Shown one piece after another: positions 7,546 to 16,820 of a stretch of DNA of 59,667 nucleotides. Made by a program: the position numbers and the translations under genes. This stretch comes from an uncultured Eubacteriales bacterium. GTDB lineage: Bacteria > Bacillota > Clostridia > Peptostreptococcales > Anaerovoracaceae. The stretch's first letter is position 1. The number at the start of each line of letters is the position of its first letter. The notes below the pieces were generated by a model. The model saw only the letters and a list, made by a program, of their open reading frames with translations. It was not told the DNA's origin and ran no database searches. The DNA lies in NCBI GenBank assembly GCA_902778565.1, contig CACYYH010000004.1, forward strand, positions 1-59,667. The letters are read 5' to 3'.

Positions 7546-9024
7546 ATGTATGATGTTATAGTTATTGGCGGCGGCCCTGCCGGTATGGCGGCAGCCTGCG
7601 CAGCCCACGACAGCGGACTGAGAAACATACTTATAGTTGAAAGAGACGTAGAACTCGGCGGAATACTCAATCAGTGCATCCACAACGGTTTTGGTCTCGG
7701 ATATTTCAAAGAACAGCTCACAGGACCCGAGTATGCTCACAGATTCATCGAGAGAGTAGAGCGCAAGGGCATTCAGATAATGCTGGATACCATGGTGCTT
7801 GACCTTTCTTCTGAGGAAGCAGAAGGCGGCAAAGGTCCTTCCAAGAAGATCGTGACAGTAGTCGGCAAGGAGACCGGCTTCAGGAAACTTGAAGCCAAGT
7901 CAGTCATCCTCGCCATGGGATGCCGCGAGAGGACCAGAGGAGCCATCAATACCCCGGGTATGAGACCTGCGGGAGTTCTGACAGCCGGCGCTGCCCAGAG
8001 ATACGTAAACGTTGACGGATATATGCCCGGCAAACGCGTAGTCATCCTGGGATCCGGAGATATCGGACTCATCATGGCAAGACGTATGACTCTTGAGGGA
8101 GCTAAGGTCCTGGCATGCGTGGAAGTAATGCCTTTCTGCGGCGGACTTGCAAGAAACGTTGTCCAGTGTCTGGACGACTTCGGCATTCCTCTCTATCTTT
8201 CACACACCGTGACGGACATCAAGGGAAAGGACCGCATACAGCAGGTAGTGGTTTCCAAGGTGGACGACAAGATGAGACCCATACCGGGAACAGAGATGTA
8301 CTTCGACTGCGATACTCTGCTTCTTTCAGTAGGCCTCATTCCTGAGAATGAGCTGTCTCTTAAGGCAGGCATCAAGGTGGATCCCAAGTCCAACGGAACC
8401 GTGGTACATGAAAACATGGAGACCACCGTTGAAGGATTCTTTGCATGCGGAAACGTAGCTCACGTGCACGACCTGGTAGACAACGTTACCAGAGAAGCTG
8501 AGAAGGCCGGAAAGGCTGCGGCTGAATACGTTCTCAGCAATTACTATACACTTTGGCTTCAGAACCAGATCTGCGACGGATGCGGTACGTCCACATACTT
8601 CCGCAAGAAGGGTGACATCGTCAAGTTCCTGCCGCCCAGCCCGGACGGAGCTGCATTCAAGATGGGCAAGAACGAAGTCATCTGTACAGTATGTCCCAAC
8701 GGCTGCCATCTTAAAGTTGACGTTGAGCATGACTATAAAGTCACAGGAAACGGATGTCCTAAGGGCAAGGCTTACGGAAAAGCCGAGTTCACCAATCCTA
8801 CCAGAGTGGTCACATCCACAGTCAAACTTAAAGCAGCCGGTGAAAATGAAGCTCTTGACACCAGAATACCCGTCAAGACTTCCAACCCTATCCCTAAGAC
8901 AAAGATCATGGATCTCATGAAGCTGGTGGACGAGATCGAGCTCACGGAGAGACCGGAGATCGGAACAGTTCTCATAAGAGACGTGCTGGGACTGGATTCC
9001 AATCTGATCGTCACCAAGGGTTGA
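7546..9024 (+). CDS. FAD/NAD(P)-binding oxidoreductase (GlpB-like) fused to a DUF1667 domain
   Basis: 492 residues. FAD motif VIGGGPAGMAAACAA at the N-terminus, a second dinucleotide site VVILGSGDIGLIMARRM (about 164-180), and a C-terminal extension from about 335. The extension carries an extra CxxC (ICDGCG), a short linker, and then a DUF1667 domain with ICTVCPNGC and GNGCPKGKAY cysteines. In many Clostridia DUF1667 is a separate small protein following GlpA and GlpB; here it is in one frame. Together with the previous gene it likely forms a membrane-peripheral or cytosolic electron-transferring dehydrogenase. The ATG follows the previous stop directly, with GAAGGAGGG upstream. Confidence 0.87.
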   Translation: MYDVIVIGGGPAGMAAACAAHDSGLRNILIVERDVELGGILNQCIHNGFGLGYFKEQLTGPEYAHRFIERVERKGIQIMLDTMVLDLSSEEAEGGKGPSKKIVTVVGKETGFRKLEAKSVILAMGCRERTRGAINTPGMRPAGVLTAGAAQRYVNVDGYMPGKRVVILGSGDIGLIMARRMTLEGAKVLACVEVMPFCGGLARNVVQCLDDFGIPLYLSHTVTDIKGKDRIQQVVVSKVDDKMRPIPGTEMYFDCDTLLLSVGLIPENELSLKAGIKVDPKSNGTVVHENMETTVEGFFACGNVAHVHDLVDNVTREAEKAGKAAAEYVLSNYYTLWLQNQICDGCGTSTYFRKKGDIVKFLPPSPDGAAFKMGKNEVICTVCPNGCHLKVDVEHDYKVTGNGCPKGKAYGKAEFTNPTRVVTSTVKLKAAGENEALDTRIPVKTSNPIPKTKIMDLMKLVDEIELTERPEIGTVLIRDVLGLDSNLIVTKG

Positions 9025-9045
9025 CGGACATAGCATAAGTTTTAC

Positions 9046-9074
9046 TTTATATTCACAGTGAAATAGGTTATAAT
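9046..9074 (+). promoter_or_regulatory. Promoter of the small alarmone synthetase gene
   Basis: TTTATA (9046-9051), 17 bp, TATAAT (9069-9074). The -35 is weak (4 of 6). Transcription would start about 9081, inside the perfect dyad at 9078-9104. Confidence 0.6.
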
Positions 9075-9077
9075 CAA

Positions 9078-9104
9078 GACAGGGCAGATATATTTTGCCC
9101 TGTC
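9078..9104. promoter_or_regulatory. Perfect 9-bp dyad at the 5' end of the alarmone synthetase mRNA
   Basis: GACAGGGCA (9078-9086), 9-nt spacer, TGCCCTGTC (9096-9104). It covers the predicted start point and has no T run after it, so it is better read as an operator or an mRNA 5' stem-loop than as a terminator. Confidence 0.55.
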
Positions 9105-9133
9105 AAATAATGTTATCAGGAGTGTGAAGCCAA

Positions 9134-9775
9134 TTGAAGTGGACTGAACAGGAGGCGAGCCTTCCACTCGGAAAGCAGGAAGGCTTTGAGAAGTTTCATC
9201 ATGAGTACGAAGCTGCCATGAGGAAGGTCAACGCCAAAGTAGAGATCCTCACCAGTGATTTTCAGGTGAGAAACGACTATTCGCCCATTCATCACATCGA
9301 AAAGAGACTCAAGACGGCAGAATCCATAGAAGAGAAGCTGACGAGACTGGGCTGCGAGGTATCCATACCTTCCGCCAGAGAAAACATCAAGGATATAGCC
9401 GGACTGAGAATAATCTGCAACTTCATAGAGGACGTTTATCAGGTGGCGGACATGCTTACCGCACAGGACGATATTGAACTGGTGACCTGTAAGGATTACA
9501 TCAAGAACCCCAAGGAGAACGGCTACAGAAGCCTTCATCTGGGGCTCAGGGTGCCGGTGTTCCTCATCGACAGGAAGGTAGTTGTTCCGGTAGAACTCCA
9601 GATCAGGACAGTTGCCATGGATTTCTGGGCATCTCTGGAACATCAGCTCAGGTATAAGCAGAACAACGAAGGCAGGATATCTGCCAAGACCAACATCGAA
9701 CTGAAGGCCTGCGCCGAAGTATCAGCCAAACTGGACGTTCAGATGCAGAAGATCTTCGACGAAGTAAAAAAATAA
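9134..9775 (+). CDS. Small alarmone synthetase (RelQ/YjbM-type GTP pyrophosphokinase)
   Basis: 213 residues, the size of stand-alone synthetases that make (p)ppGpp from ATP and GTP or GDP, with no hydrolase, TGS or ACT domain. Family motifs are present: KDIAGLRIICNFIEDVY, the G-loop-like KNPKENGYRSLHLGL and VELQIRTVAMDFWASLEHQ. The start is a TTG at 9134 with AGGAG about 11 bases upstream. A later start would cut into the first helix (LPLGKQEGFEKFHHEYEAA). It is single, between its own promoter and a terminator. RelQ in other Firmicutes responds to cell-envelope stress; nothing in the sequence shows which signal acts here. Confidence 0.92.
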   Translation: MKWTEQEASLPLGKQEGFEKFHHEYEAAMRKVNAKVEILTSDFQVRNDYSPIHHIEKRLKTAESIEEKLTRLGCEVSIPSARENIKDIAGLRIICNFIEDVYQVADMLTAQDDIELVTCKDYIKNPKENGYRSLHLGLRVPVFLIDRKVVVPVELQIRTVAMDFWASLEHQLRYKQNNEGRISAKTNIELKACAEVSAKLDVQMQKIFDEVKK

Positions 9776-9789
9776 TAATGGTATTGACC

Positions 9790-9831
9790 GCGCAGGCTGA
9801 GCTTATGAGAGCTTGGGCTGCGCATTTTTTT
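9790..9831 (+). terminator. Terminator of the alarmone synthetase gene
   Basis: Stem GCGCAG / CTGCGC (9790-9795, 9818-9823) with an inner AGCT/AGCT pairing, then seven T (9825-9831). An in-frame ATG for the next gene (9778) lies upstream of this hairpin, which argues against it being the real start. Confidence 0.8.
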
Positions 9832-9837
9832 ATAAAG

Positions 9838-10854
9838 ATGAAAAGGACAGCATTTGGGAAAACCGGAATAATGGTGCCGCAGGCAGGCTTCGGAGTACTG
9901 GCGCTGGGCAGGACTCACAGCGATATGGGCTGTGAAGAGGGAGCAGATCTTTTGCTCTACGGACTTGAGAAAGGACTCTCTTTTTTTGATACTGCTCAGT
10001 ATTACGAAGAATATCCGCTGATGAAGGCCTTTATCGAAAAGGCGGAAGCATCCGGCCATGGGAGGGAAGAGATGGTGATCTGCACCAAATCCCTTGCGGA
10101 AGGCTATGAGTGGATGAACTTTGCCATAGATGAAGCACTGAAAAAAATGGGCCTGGAGTACATAGACGTATTTCTCATGCATGAGGTGAGGTCCGGGCAG
10201 CTGGAAGAACGTACAGAAGCCTGGCAGGCTCTGAGGGACGCTAAAGCTAATGGCAAGGTGCGGGCCATTGGGTTATCCACCCATCACGCGGACGTGGCTG
10301 CAAAAGCAGCAGAGCTCGAGGACTGCGACTGCGTCTTCGCCCTTCTCAACATCGAAGGCCTGGGAATCAGGTGCGGAGAGCCGGGCGGTCCGGGCGAGGG
10401 GCTTCCGGGGTATTGGATCCCCGACAGACCGGGGACCAGAGAAGAAATGGAGGCCGCCCTTTCGAAATGCCATAAGGCAGGTCTGGGGGTCTTCACCATG
10501 AAGGCTCTGGGAGGCGGCAACCTCATCGCGGGCTACCGTGAAGCGCTGGACTACGTTTTCTCAAAGCCATACGTAGATTCAGTCATGCTGGGCATGAGCA
10601 CCAAACAGGAGGTGGATGCGCTGATCGACTATATCGAAGGTGATCTCCTGGAAGACTATTCGCCCGACGTTTCCGGCAAGGTACTGAAGGTCAATCACGA
10701 TGACTGTGTGGGCTGCGGAGAATGCCAGAAAGCATGCGCATCGGAAGCCATACACTACGCTGAAAACGGTCTGTCTGAGATAGATCAGGATAAATGCATA
10801 GACTGCGGTTATTGCGCCTATGCCTGCCCGGTAAGGGCCATCATCAGAGTCTGA
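9838..10854 (+). CDS. Aldo/keto reductase with C-terminal 2[4Fe-4S] ferredoxin domain
   Basis: 338 residues from the ATG at 9838. The N-terminal TIM-barrel begins in the family manner (MKRTAFGKTGIMVPQAGFG) and has the DTAQYYE segment and a lysine/histidine environment (CTKS, LMHEV). The C-terminal 55 residues hold two CxxCxxCxxxC clusters (CVGCGECQKACASEA, CIDCGYCAYACPV). Such proteins are widespread in anaerobes and are expected to couple carbonyl reduction or oxidation to ferredoxin-level electrons; the substrate is unknown. The frame is open back to 9778, but that stretch is the preceding terminator. No good ribosome-binding site precedes 9838, so expression may be weak or start unusually. 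Confidence 0.88.
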   Translation: MKRTAFGKTGIMVPQAGFGVLALGRTHSDMGCEEGADLLLYGLEKGLSFFDTAQYYEEYPLMKAFIEKAEASGHGREEMVICTKSLAEGYEWMNFAIDEALKKMGLEYIDVFLMHEVRSGQLEERTEAWQALRDAKANGKVRAIGLSTHHADVAAKAAELEDCDCVFALLNIEGLGIRCGEPGGPGEGLPGYWIPDRPGTREEMEAALSKCHKAGLGVFTMKALGGGNLIAGYREALDYVFSKPYVDSVMLGMSTKQEVDALIDYIEGDLLEDYSPDVSGKVLKVNHDDCVGCGECQKACASEAIHYAENGLSEIDQDKCIDCGYCAYACPVRAIIRV

Positions 10855-10857
10855 GCT

Positions 10858-11400
10858 ATGAATATAAACCTTATCTCACAACTGTTTGGTATAGTCGGAG
10901 TACTTACCTTTGTACTATCGTTCCAGATAAAATCGAATAAGAAACTGTACCTGGTGCAGATACTTTCAAACACCATGTTTGCCATCCAGTTCGTGCTTCT
11001 TGGCGCGTACTCCGGATGCATCAATCTGGTGATCTGCATGATAAGGAACATGCTCTTTATAAACCGCAAAAAATGGACATTTGTCAATTCGCCTGCCATG
11101 CTTGCGGTCCTGATAGCGCTGTTCGTCATAAACACCGCGATAAACTGGAAGGCTTGGTATGATATCTTTACGCTGGCGGCAGTTATCTCGGCCACGACGG
11201 CTTTCTGGTCGGGCAATCCGAGAAAAATAAGGACATATAACCTGTTCGTGGCGTCTCCCTGCTGGCTCATATACGACGTCTGCGTCGGAGCCTGGGCGGG
11301 AGTGCTGAACGAAGTGATAGGCATGACATCCATAGTCATCTCCATAATAAGGTTCGGATGGAAGGAACTGGGAGAAGGCGGAGGAGACTTCGAAAAGTAG
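10858..11400 (+). CDS. YgjV-like inner membrane protein
   Basis: 180 residues with five to six hydrophobic segments. The N-terminus (LISQLFGIVGVLTFVLSFQI then KLYLVQILSNTMFAIQF) matches the Imp-YgjV family of small bacterial membrane proteins with no established function. It starts three bases after the aldo/keto reductase stop, so the two share an mRNA. The C-terminus is hydrophilic and glycine-rich. No catalytic residues are evident. Confidence 0.75.
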   Translation: MNINLISQLFGIVGVLTFVLSFQIKSNKKLYLVQILSNTMFAIQFVLLGAYSGCINLVICMIRNMLFINRKKWTFVNSPAMLAVLIALFVINTAINWKAWYDIFTLAAVISATTAFWSGNPRKIRTYNLFVASPCWLIYDVCVGAWAGVLNEVIGMTSIVISIIRFGWKELGEGGGDFEK

Positions 11401-11406
11401 CAAATA

Positions 11407-11439
11407 TCAAAAAACCCTTGATTTTTATGGGGTTTTGAT
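11407..11439 (+). terminator. Weak hairpin after the YgjV-like gene
   Basis: Inverted repeat TCAAAAAACCC / GGGGTTTTGA (about 11407-11439) with no T run directly behind it. Its right arm runs into the -35 of the next promoter. Confidence 0.4.
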
Positions 11440-11464
11440 GTATTATGCATATGTAAATTATAAG
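11435..11464 (+). promoter_or_regulatory. Promoter of the rimP-nusA-infB operon
   Basis: TTGATG (11435-11440), 18 bp, TATAAG (11459-11464). The start would be near 11471, placing the 5' hairpin at 11476-11496 at the very beginning of the mRNA. Confidence 0.65.
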
Positions 11465-11475
11465 TTATTGCTTGA

Positions 11476-11496
11476 GGAGTGGTAAAAAACCACTCC
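11476..11496 (+). ncRNA. rimP leader stem-loop
   Basis: Perfect 7-bp stem GGAGTGG / CCACTCC (11476-11482, 11490-11496) with an A-rich loop, no T run after it, 35 bases before the rimP start codon. Similar short GTGG/CCAC stem-loops precede rimP in many Firmicutes. The role (mRNA stability or attenuation) is inferred. Confidence 0.55.
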
Positions 11497-11530
11497 TTCG
11501 TTATTGATTAGAGATCTTTCGGAGGTAAAC

Positions 11531-12118
11531 ATGGCAAACAAGACGGTCAGTTTAGTTGAAGATCTGATTGCAGATTTCCTTAAGGAAAACGATCTTTTCC
11601 TCTGGGATGCTGAGTTCGTCAAGGAGGGCCGCGACTGGTACCTCAGACTGTTCATCGACAGGACCGATGGTGAATACGTTTCCACTGACGACTGCGAGAT
11701 GGTAAGCGAATTCCTCTCCAAACAGCTGGATGAGAGAGACCCCATCGAACAGAACTACTATCTGGAGGTCAGCTCTCCGGGAATGGACAGAGAACTGGTG
11801 AAACCGGAGCACTTCAAAGCCTGCATAGGCCAGGAAGTGGAGGTCAGGACCTACGTGCCCATGAAGGCAGAGGCTGCGCTTACTGAGGAAGAAGGATTCC
11901 TGGATCTCAGCGGTATGAAGATCAAGGAATTCACAGGAGAACTTCTGGAATACGTGGAAGAGCCCGAAGAACGTGTGAAGGTAAGAACGGTCATCGACAC
12001 CAAGGCCCAGAACCGCAAGCCGGGGGCCAGGATAAGCCCCAGCGCTCTGAAGGAATGCATAATCGAACTGCCCTTGAAGGACATAGCCAAGATCAATCTG
12101 GCCGTGATCTTCGAGTAG
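11531..12118 (+). CDS. rimP: Ribosome maturation factor RimP
   Basis: 195 residues; binds and helps mature the 30S subunit. An N-terminal alpha/beta domain (WDAEFVKEGRDWYLRLFID, then SVETY-type CEMVSEFLSK and YYLEVSSPGMDRELVKPEHF) is followed by the C-terminal SH3-like barrel. The C-terminal domain carries an insertion relative to the usual 150-160 residues (about residues 110-165). The upstream TTG at 11504 would precede the GGAGGT at 11521-11526, so the ATG at 11531 is the start. First gene of the conserved translation operon. Confidence 0.95.
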   Translation: MANKTVSLVEDLIADFLKENDLFLWDAEFVKEGRDWYLRLFIDRTDGEYVSTDDCEMVSEFLSKQLDERDPIEQNYYLEVSSPGMDRELVKPEHFKACIGQEVEVRTYVPMKAEAALTEEEGFLDLSGMKIKEFTGELLEYVEEPEERVKVRTVIDTKAQNRKPGARISPSALKECIIELPLKDIAKINLAVIFE

Positions 12119-12184
12119 TATATATAAATAACAACCGTATCATACAACAGAATCTTAAAACAGAATATGGAGGAAAAGAGAAAA

Positions 12185-13270
12185 ATGAATTTGGAATTTA
12201 TTGAAGCTATCGATGCTCTTGCCAAGGAAAAACATATTTCCAAAGATGTCATCTTTGAAGCCATCGAGTCAGCGGTAGTATCCGCTTACAAGAAGAACTT
12301 CGGTACTTCTCACCAGAACGTCCGCGTGGAGATCAACCAGTCCACCGGAGAGATCCTTGCGTTCATGCAGATGGACGTAGTCGAGGAGCTTGAGGACGAA
12401 GAGACTCAGATGACTCTTGAAGAAGCAAGAGAGATCGATGACAGATATGAGATAGGCGATATCATCGAGTTCCAGGTAAATCCCGGAGATTTCGGCAGGA
12501 TCGCTGCTCAGACCGCAAGACAGGTGGTAGTGCAGAGGATCAGAGAGGCCGAAAGAGGAATGGTCTACGATGATTTCATTTCCCGCCAGGGCGAGATCGT
12601 TACCGGCAAGGTGGAGAGGATCTCCAACGATACGATCTTTGTAAACTTAGGAAATACAGAAGGCATCCTTTCACCTAACGAACAGGTGAAGGGTGAAAGA
12701 TACAGAGTAAACGACAGGATCAAGGTCTACATCATGGACGTGAGAAAGACCTCCAAGGGGCCTCAGGTATTCCTTTCCAGGAGCCATCCCGGCCTCGTGA
12801 AGAGACTCTTTGAACTGGAAGTTCCCGAAATCGAAGACGGAACAGTAGTTATCAAGGGAATCGCCAGAGAGGCCGGCTCCCGCACCAAGATGGCTGTTTA
12901 CACTGAATATGAAAACGTCGATCCCGTGGGATCCTGCGTAGGTACCAGAGGTACCAGAGTACAGGCTGTAGTTGACGAACTCAACGGCGAAAAAGTGGAT
13001 ATCATTCCCTGGTCAGAAGATACTGACGAACTCATCGCCAACGTGCTGAGCCCCGCCAAGGTAGAGAGGGTCATCGTACCTGATCCCGACGAAAAGATGG
13101 CTCAGGTAGTCGTTCCTGATTATCAGCTTTCACTGGCCATCGGCAAAGAAGGACAGAACGTTCGTCTTGCTGCCAGAGTATCCGGATGGAAGATAGACAT
13201 CAAGAGCCACAGCCAGTACTTCGGAAGCGAAGAACATGCTGATGAAGAAGAGGTAACCGATGAAGAATAA
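12185..13270 (+). CDS. nusA: Transcription termination/antitermination protein NusA
   Basis: About 361 residues. The order is the RNA-polymerase-binding N-terminal domain (MNLEFIEAIDALAKEKHISK onward), an S1 domain (about 130-200, GEIVTGKVERISNDTIFVNLG), then KH1 and KH2 (PVGSCVGTRGTRVQAVVDEL, LSLAIGKEGQNVRLAARVSG). The acidic C-terminal repeats of proteobacterial NusA are absent, as usual in Firmicutes. GGAGG at 12169-12173 favours the ATG at 12185 over the in-frame ATG at 12167, which overlaps that site. The last 11 bases overlap rnpM. Confidence 0.97.
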   Translation: MNLEFIEAIDALAKEKHISKDVIFEAIESAVVSAYKKNFGTSHQNVRVEINQSTGEILAFMQMDVVEELEDEETQMTLEEAREIDDRYEIGDIIEFQVNPGDFGRIAAQTARQVVVQRIREAERGMVYDDFISRQGEIVTGKVERISNDTIFVNLGNTEGILSPNEQVKGERYRVNDRIKVYIMDVRKTSKGPQVFLSRSHPGLVKRLFELEVPEIEDGTVVIKGIAREAGSRTKMAVYTEYENVDPVGSCVGTRGTRVQAVVDELNGEKVDIIPWSEDTDELIANVLSPAKVERVIVPDPDEKMAQVVVPDYQLSLAIGKEGQNVRLAARVSGWKIDIKSHSQYFGSEEHADEEEVTDEE

Positions 13271-13481
13271 AGCCATACCTTTGAGAAGATGCGTAGGCTG
13301 CAATCAGAGCAAGCCTAAGGAAGAACTTGACAGATACGTTATCAGACCCATGGAAAAGATCTTTCTTTACGATGAGTCCGGTAAAGCCCCCGGAAGAGGT
13401 GCTTACGTCTGCAAAGGTTCCGCCGAATGTCTGAAAAAAGCTGTCAAGAGAAAGAGAGCCGAGTTCAGGAGGGAACAATGA
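13260..13481 (+). CDS. rnpM: RnpM (YlxR) RNA-binding protein
   Basis: 73 residues, the YlxR fold with RRCVGCNQSKPKEELDRYV, then GRGAYVCKG and a basic tail. In Bacillus this protein binds RNase P RNA and modulates its activity; this was formerly the unknown gene ylxR between nusA and ylxQ, its position here as well. The two Cys of CVGC and the Cys of VCKG are retained. It overlaps nusA by 11 bases and ylxQ by four (ATGA), so translation is coupled. Confidence 0.93.
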   Translation: MKNKAIPLRRCVGCNQSKPKEELDRYVIRPMEKIFLYDESGKAPGRGAYVCKGSAECLKKAVKRKRAEFRREQ

Positions 13482-13852
13482 GCAAGGGCAAAAAGAACGT
13501 TGATCTCAGCGCCCTGTCAACTGAACAGAAAGCAGCATACTTTGAAAGGAAGCTTGCTTCCTACATGGGCTTTGCTGCCAAGGCAGGAAAGATAGCGTCA
13601 GGCACCAACACATGCATTTTCACTATGGCTAAGGGAAAGGCCAGACTCCTGATCATCGCCGACGATATGGCGGAAAACAGCAAGGAAAAGCTGATCTTCG
13701 CTGCAAGGCAGAATGAAGTGGAGTACAGGGTCTTCGGTCATGCAGATGACCTTGCCCACTATACCGGAAGGTATGGCGCAGGAGCGTTTTGCGTGACAGA
13801 CGATAATTTCGCAGAAGTGATCGCACAGACGATTGACGATACCAGTAAGTAA
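13478..13852 (+). CDS. ylxQ: YlxQ, L7Ae/L30e-family RNA-binding protein
   Basis: 124 residues from the ATG at 13478 (AGGAGGG just upstream, start overlapping the rnpM stop). The L7Ae-like signature runs [40 protein letters not shown], then a C-terminal alpha/beta half ending in the family manner. Such proteins bind kink-turn RNA. The exact role in the translation operon is not established. An in-frame ATG at 13427 is inside rnpM and lacks a ribosome-binding site. Confidence 0.9.
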   Translation: MSKGKKNVDLSALSTEQKAAYFERKLASYMGFAAKAGKIASGTNTCIFTMAKGKARLLIIADDMAENSKEKLIFAARQNEVEYRVFGHADDLAHYTGRYGAGAFCVTDDNFAEVIAQTIDDTSK

Positions 13853-13868
13853 ACAGGAGGTGTATTAT

Positions 13869-16808
13869 ATGACAGAAACAAACACCAAAGAAACCAAAAT
13901 AGTTAAGGCGACGCCTAAAAAACAGGACACAAAGGACAATGAACCCAGAGTCACTGTCAAAGCAGCTGTGATACCTCAGAGATCTGCCGCACAGACCAAG
14001 GTACTTCAGCAGGCTGCTGCCCAGGCCAAGCCCCAGACCGCAGGAAAGCGCCAGTTTATCGGAACTCCTGTTGTCAACAAAGATCTTGAAAACAGAACTT
14101 CCAGGATACCCAGAGGAATGACTCCGGTTTCCAAGGATGTGACAGATAAGGCGATTGAAGAAAAGGTCCAGGCAGAGGTCAAGGCTGAAGTTAAGGCTGC
14201 TGAAGTAAAGGCAGCTGAGGTCAAGGCTGAGGAACCTAAGGCAGAAGAGCCCAAGGCAGAAAAGAAGACTGCTGAAAAGAAGCCTGCAGAGAAGAAGACT
14301 GCTGCCAAGAAGGCAGAGAAGGCTGCTGAACCTGCAAAGGAAGAAGCAGTTGAAGTAAAGGCCGAGGCACCTAAGGCAGAAGAGCCCAAGGCGGAACCTG
14401 CAGAAGAGGTCAAGGCAGAGCCTAAGAAGACCACAAAGAAAGCAGCCGCAGCCAAGGAAGAAAAGGCTCCTGAAGTCAAGGCAGAAGAGCCCAAGGCAGA
14501 GCCTGTAAAGGAAACCAAGGCGCCCAAGAAGCCTGAATTCGTGGGACCTAAGATCATCAAGAAGGCTGCTGAGGTAAAGGCTGAAGAAGAAGCTGCTGCT
14601 CTGGAAAGAAAGAAGAAAGAAGAAGCCAGAAAGGCAGAGAACAAGAAGAAGGCTGAAAAGCAGGAGAAGACCGAAAAGGGCGACAGAAGAAAAGACAGAA
14701 AGAATTCCGATCAGGAAAAGCCCAGAAACAAGGGTCAGAACAAGGATAGAAACGCTGATAAGGACAGAGATTCCGACAATCGCGGACAGGCCAAGGGCGC
14801 TGACAAGAAGCCCAGAGTAAGAGACTTCTCAGTACAGGCCAACCAGTCCCAGAGATTTACCGGCAAGGCCGATAAGAAGGGCAAGGGCGACAAGGAACAC
14901 GACAAGTTCAGCAAGCTTGAAAACGGCGGTAAGAAGTCCAAGAAGGCCATGGAGATGCGTTCCCTTGAAAAGGCTGAGAAGCCCAAGAAGCATTCCAAGT
15001 ACAAACAGCAGGCTGTTGTTGAGGAAGAGCCGGATATCCTTGAGGATATGCCTACAGGAACCATCGCCATCACAGTACCTATCACTGTCGGGGGATTCTG
15101 CGAGCAGGCTGACATCAGCATGAACGCTGTTATCATGGCTCTCATGAAGATGGGAATCATGGCAAACATCAACCAGAACCTGGATGAAGATACAGTAACC
15201 ATCCTTGCAGATGAACTGGGCATTTCAGTAGTAGTTGCCAAGGTTGAAGAGGATGACGTTGAAGAGGGCATCGAAGACTTCGAGGATAAGGAAGAGGATC
15301 TGGTTCCCAGAGCACCCTTCGTTACCGTTATGGGTCACGTTGACCACGGTAAGACATCACTCCTTGACGCTATCCGTAAGACCAACGTCGCTCTCGGCGA
15401 AGCAGGCGGAATCACCCAGCACATAGGTGCTTCCGAAGTATACATCAACGGCGAGAAGATCGTATTCCTGGATACTCCGGGACACGAAGCTTTCACCGCA
15501 ATGCGTGCCCGTGGAGCTCACGTAACTGATATCGCAGTTCTCGTTGTAGCTGCTGACGACGGCGTAATGCCTCAGACTGTGGAATCAATTTCCCACGCTA
15601 AGGCTGCAGGCGTACCTATCATCGTAGCCATCAACAAGATCGATAAGCCCGGCGCAAATCCCGACAGAGTCAAGCAGGAGCTCACCGAGCATAACATCCT
15701 GGTTGAGGACTGGGGCGGAGATACCATCTGCGTTCCCGTATCCGCCAAGACCGGCGAAGGCATCACCAACCTTCTGGAAATGATCCTTCTCCAGGCAGAG
15801 GTTCTGGAACTCAAGGCCAACCCCAACCGTATGGCAAAGGGTTCAGTAGTAGAAGCAAGACTGGACAAGACCAGGGGTCCTGTTGCTACACTCCTTGTGG
15901 ACAACGGAACTCTGAGATCCGGACAGTCTGTAGTAGTAGGTAACTGTTACGGCAGGATCCGTCTCATGACAGACTACCGCGGAAAGAAGATCTCAAAGGC
16001 CGGCCCGGCTACAGCAGTAGAGATCCTGGGACTTGACGACGTACCTGTAGCAGGTGACGAGTTCAACGCAGTCAAGGACGACAAGGTGGCAAGAGAGATC
16101 GCAGAGAGCAGAAGACAGAAGCTCAGAGAAGAGATCCTTGCAAGGAACGCTTCCTCCACTCTGGAACAGCTCTTCAGCCAGATCCAGGAGGGCGAAGTCA
16201 AAGACCTCAACCTCATCATCAAGGCTGACGTGGCTGGCTCCGTTGAAGCTATCGTTTCCTCCCTTGAGAAACTCTCAAATGAGAACGTAAGGGTCAAGGT
16301 AGTACACACCGGAGTAGGTACCATCAACGAGTCCGACGTAATGCTGGCATCCACCACAGGATCCATCATCATCGGTTTCAACGTACGTCCTACCACCGCT
16401 GTTACCACCTATGCAGACAGCGAAAACGTACAGATCAGACTTTACAGAGTCATCTACGATATCATCAACGAGATCCAGGATGCTATGAAGGGTATGCTCG
16501 ATCCCGAGTTCAAGGAAGAAGTCCTTGGTAAGGTGGAAGTTCGTACCACCTTCAAGGTTCCCAACGTCGGCACCATCGCAGGCGCTTACGTTCAGGAAGG
16601 TAAGGTCGTTCGTAACGCTGAAGTCAGACTTGTACGTGACGGTATCGTTATCCACGAAGGTACCATCAGCTCCCTGAAGAGATTCAAGGATGACGCCAAG
16701 GAAGTCAACCAGGGCTACGAGTGCGGTATCGGTATCGAGAACTACAACGATATCAAGGAAGGCGATACCATCGAGTGCTTCCACATGGTTGAAGTAGAAA
16801 GAAAATAA
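13869..16808 (+). CDS. infB: Translation initiation factor IF-2
   Basis: 979 residues; GTPase that brings fMet-tRNA to the 30S subunit. AGGAGG (13855-13860) fixes the ATG at 13869. Residues about 90-370 are low-complexity Lys/Ala/Glu/Pro with repeated [13 protein letters not shown] units, then a basic RKD/KGKGDK region. A conserved N2-like domain follows near 395-470. The G domain has [11 protein letters not shown] (about 487), DTPGHEAF (about 535) and NKID (about 588), then domains II-IV with the fMet-binding C-terminus. Length is at the long end because of the N-terminal extension. The repeated DNA creates a long antisense open frame that is not a gene. Confidence 0.97.
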   Translation: MTETNTKETKIVKATPKKQDTKDNEPRVTVKAAVIPQRSAAQTKVLQQAAAQAKPQTAGKRQFIGTPVVNKDLENRTSRIPRGMTPVSKDVTDKAIEEKVQAEVKAEVKAAEVKAAEVKAEEPKAEEPKAEKKTAEKKPAEKKTAAKKAEKAAEPAKEEAVEVKAEAPKAEEPKAEPAEEVKAEPKKTTKKAAAAKEEKAPEVKAEEPKAEPVKETKAPKKPEFVGPKIIKKAAEVKAEEEAAALERKKKEEARKAENKKKAEKQEKTEKGDRRKDRKNSDQEKPRNKGQNKDRNADKDRDSDNRGQAKGADKKPRVRDFSVQANQSQRFTGKADKKGKGDKEHDKFSKLENGGKKSKKAMEMRSLEKAEKPKKHSKYKQQAVVEEEPDILEDMPTGTIAITVPITVGGFCEQADISMNAVIMALMKMGIMANINQNLDEDTVTILADELGISVVVAKVEEDDVEEGIEDFEDKEEDLVPRAPFVTVMGHVDHGKTSLLDAIRKTNVALGEAGGITQHIGASEVYINGEKIVFLDTPGHEAFTAMRARGAHVTDIAVLVVAADDGVMPQTVESISHAKAAGVPIIVAINKIDKPGANPDRVKQELTEHNILVEDWGGDTICVPVSAKTGEGITNLLEMILLQAEVLELKANPNRMAKGSVVEARLDKTRGPVATLLVDNGTLRSGQSVVVGNCYGRIRLMTDYRGKKISKAGPATAVEILGLDDVPVAGDEFNAVKDDKVAREIAESRRQKLREEILARNASSTLEQLFSQIQEGEVKDLNLIIKADVAGSVEAIVSSLEKLSNENVRVKVVHTGVGTINESDVMLASTTGSIIIGFNVRPTTAVTTYADSENVQIRLYRVIYDIINEIQDAMKGMLDPEFKEEVLGKVEVRTTFKVPNVGTIAGAYVQEGKVVRNAEVRLVRDGIVIHEGTISSLKRFKDDAKEVNQGYECGIGIENYNDIKEGDTIECFHMVEVERK

Positions 16809-16820
16809 CAAAGACATTCG

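Noticed and set aside
8326..9036. 236-codon reverse-strand open frame
   Set aside because: Antisense to the GlpB-like gene, no start signal and no recognisable motif.
14006..14644. 212-codon reverse-strand open frame rich in Ser/Ala/Phe
   Set aside because: Mirror of the Lys/Ala/Glu repeats in the IF-2 N-terminus; low complexity only.
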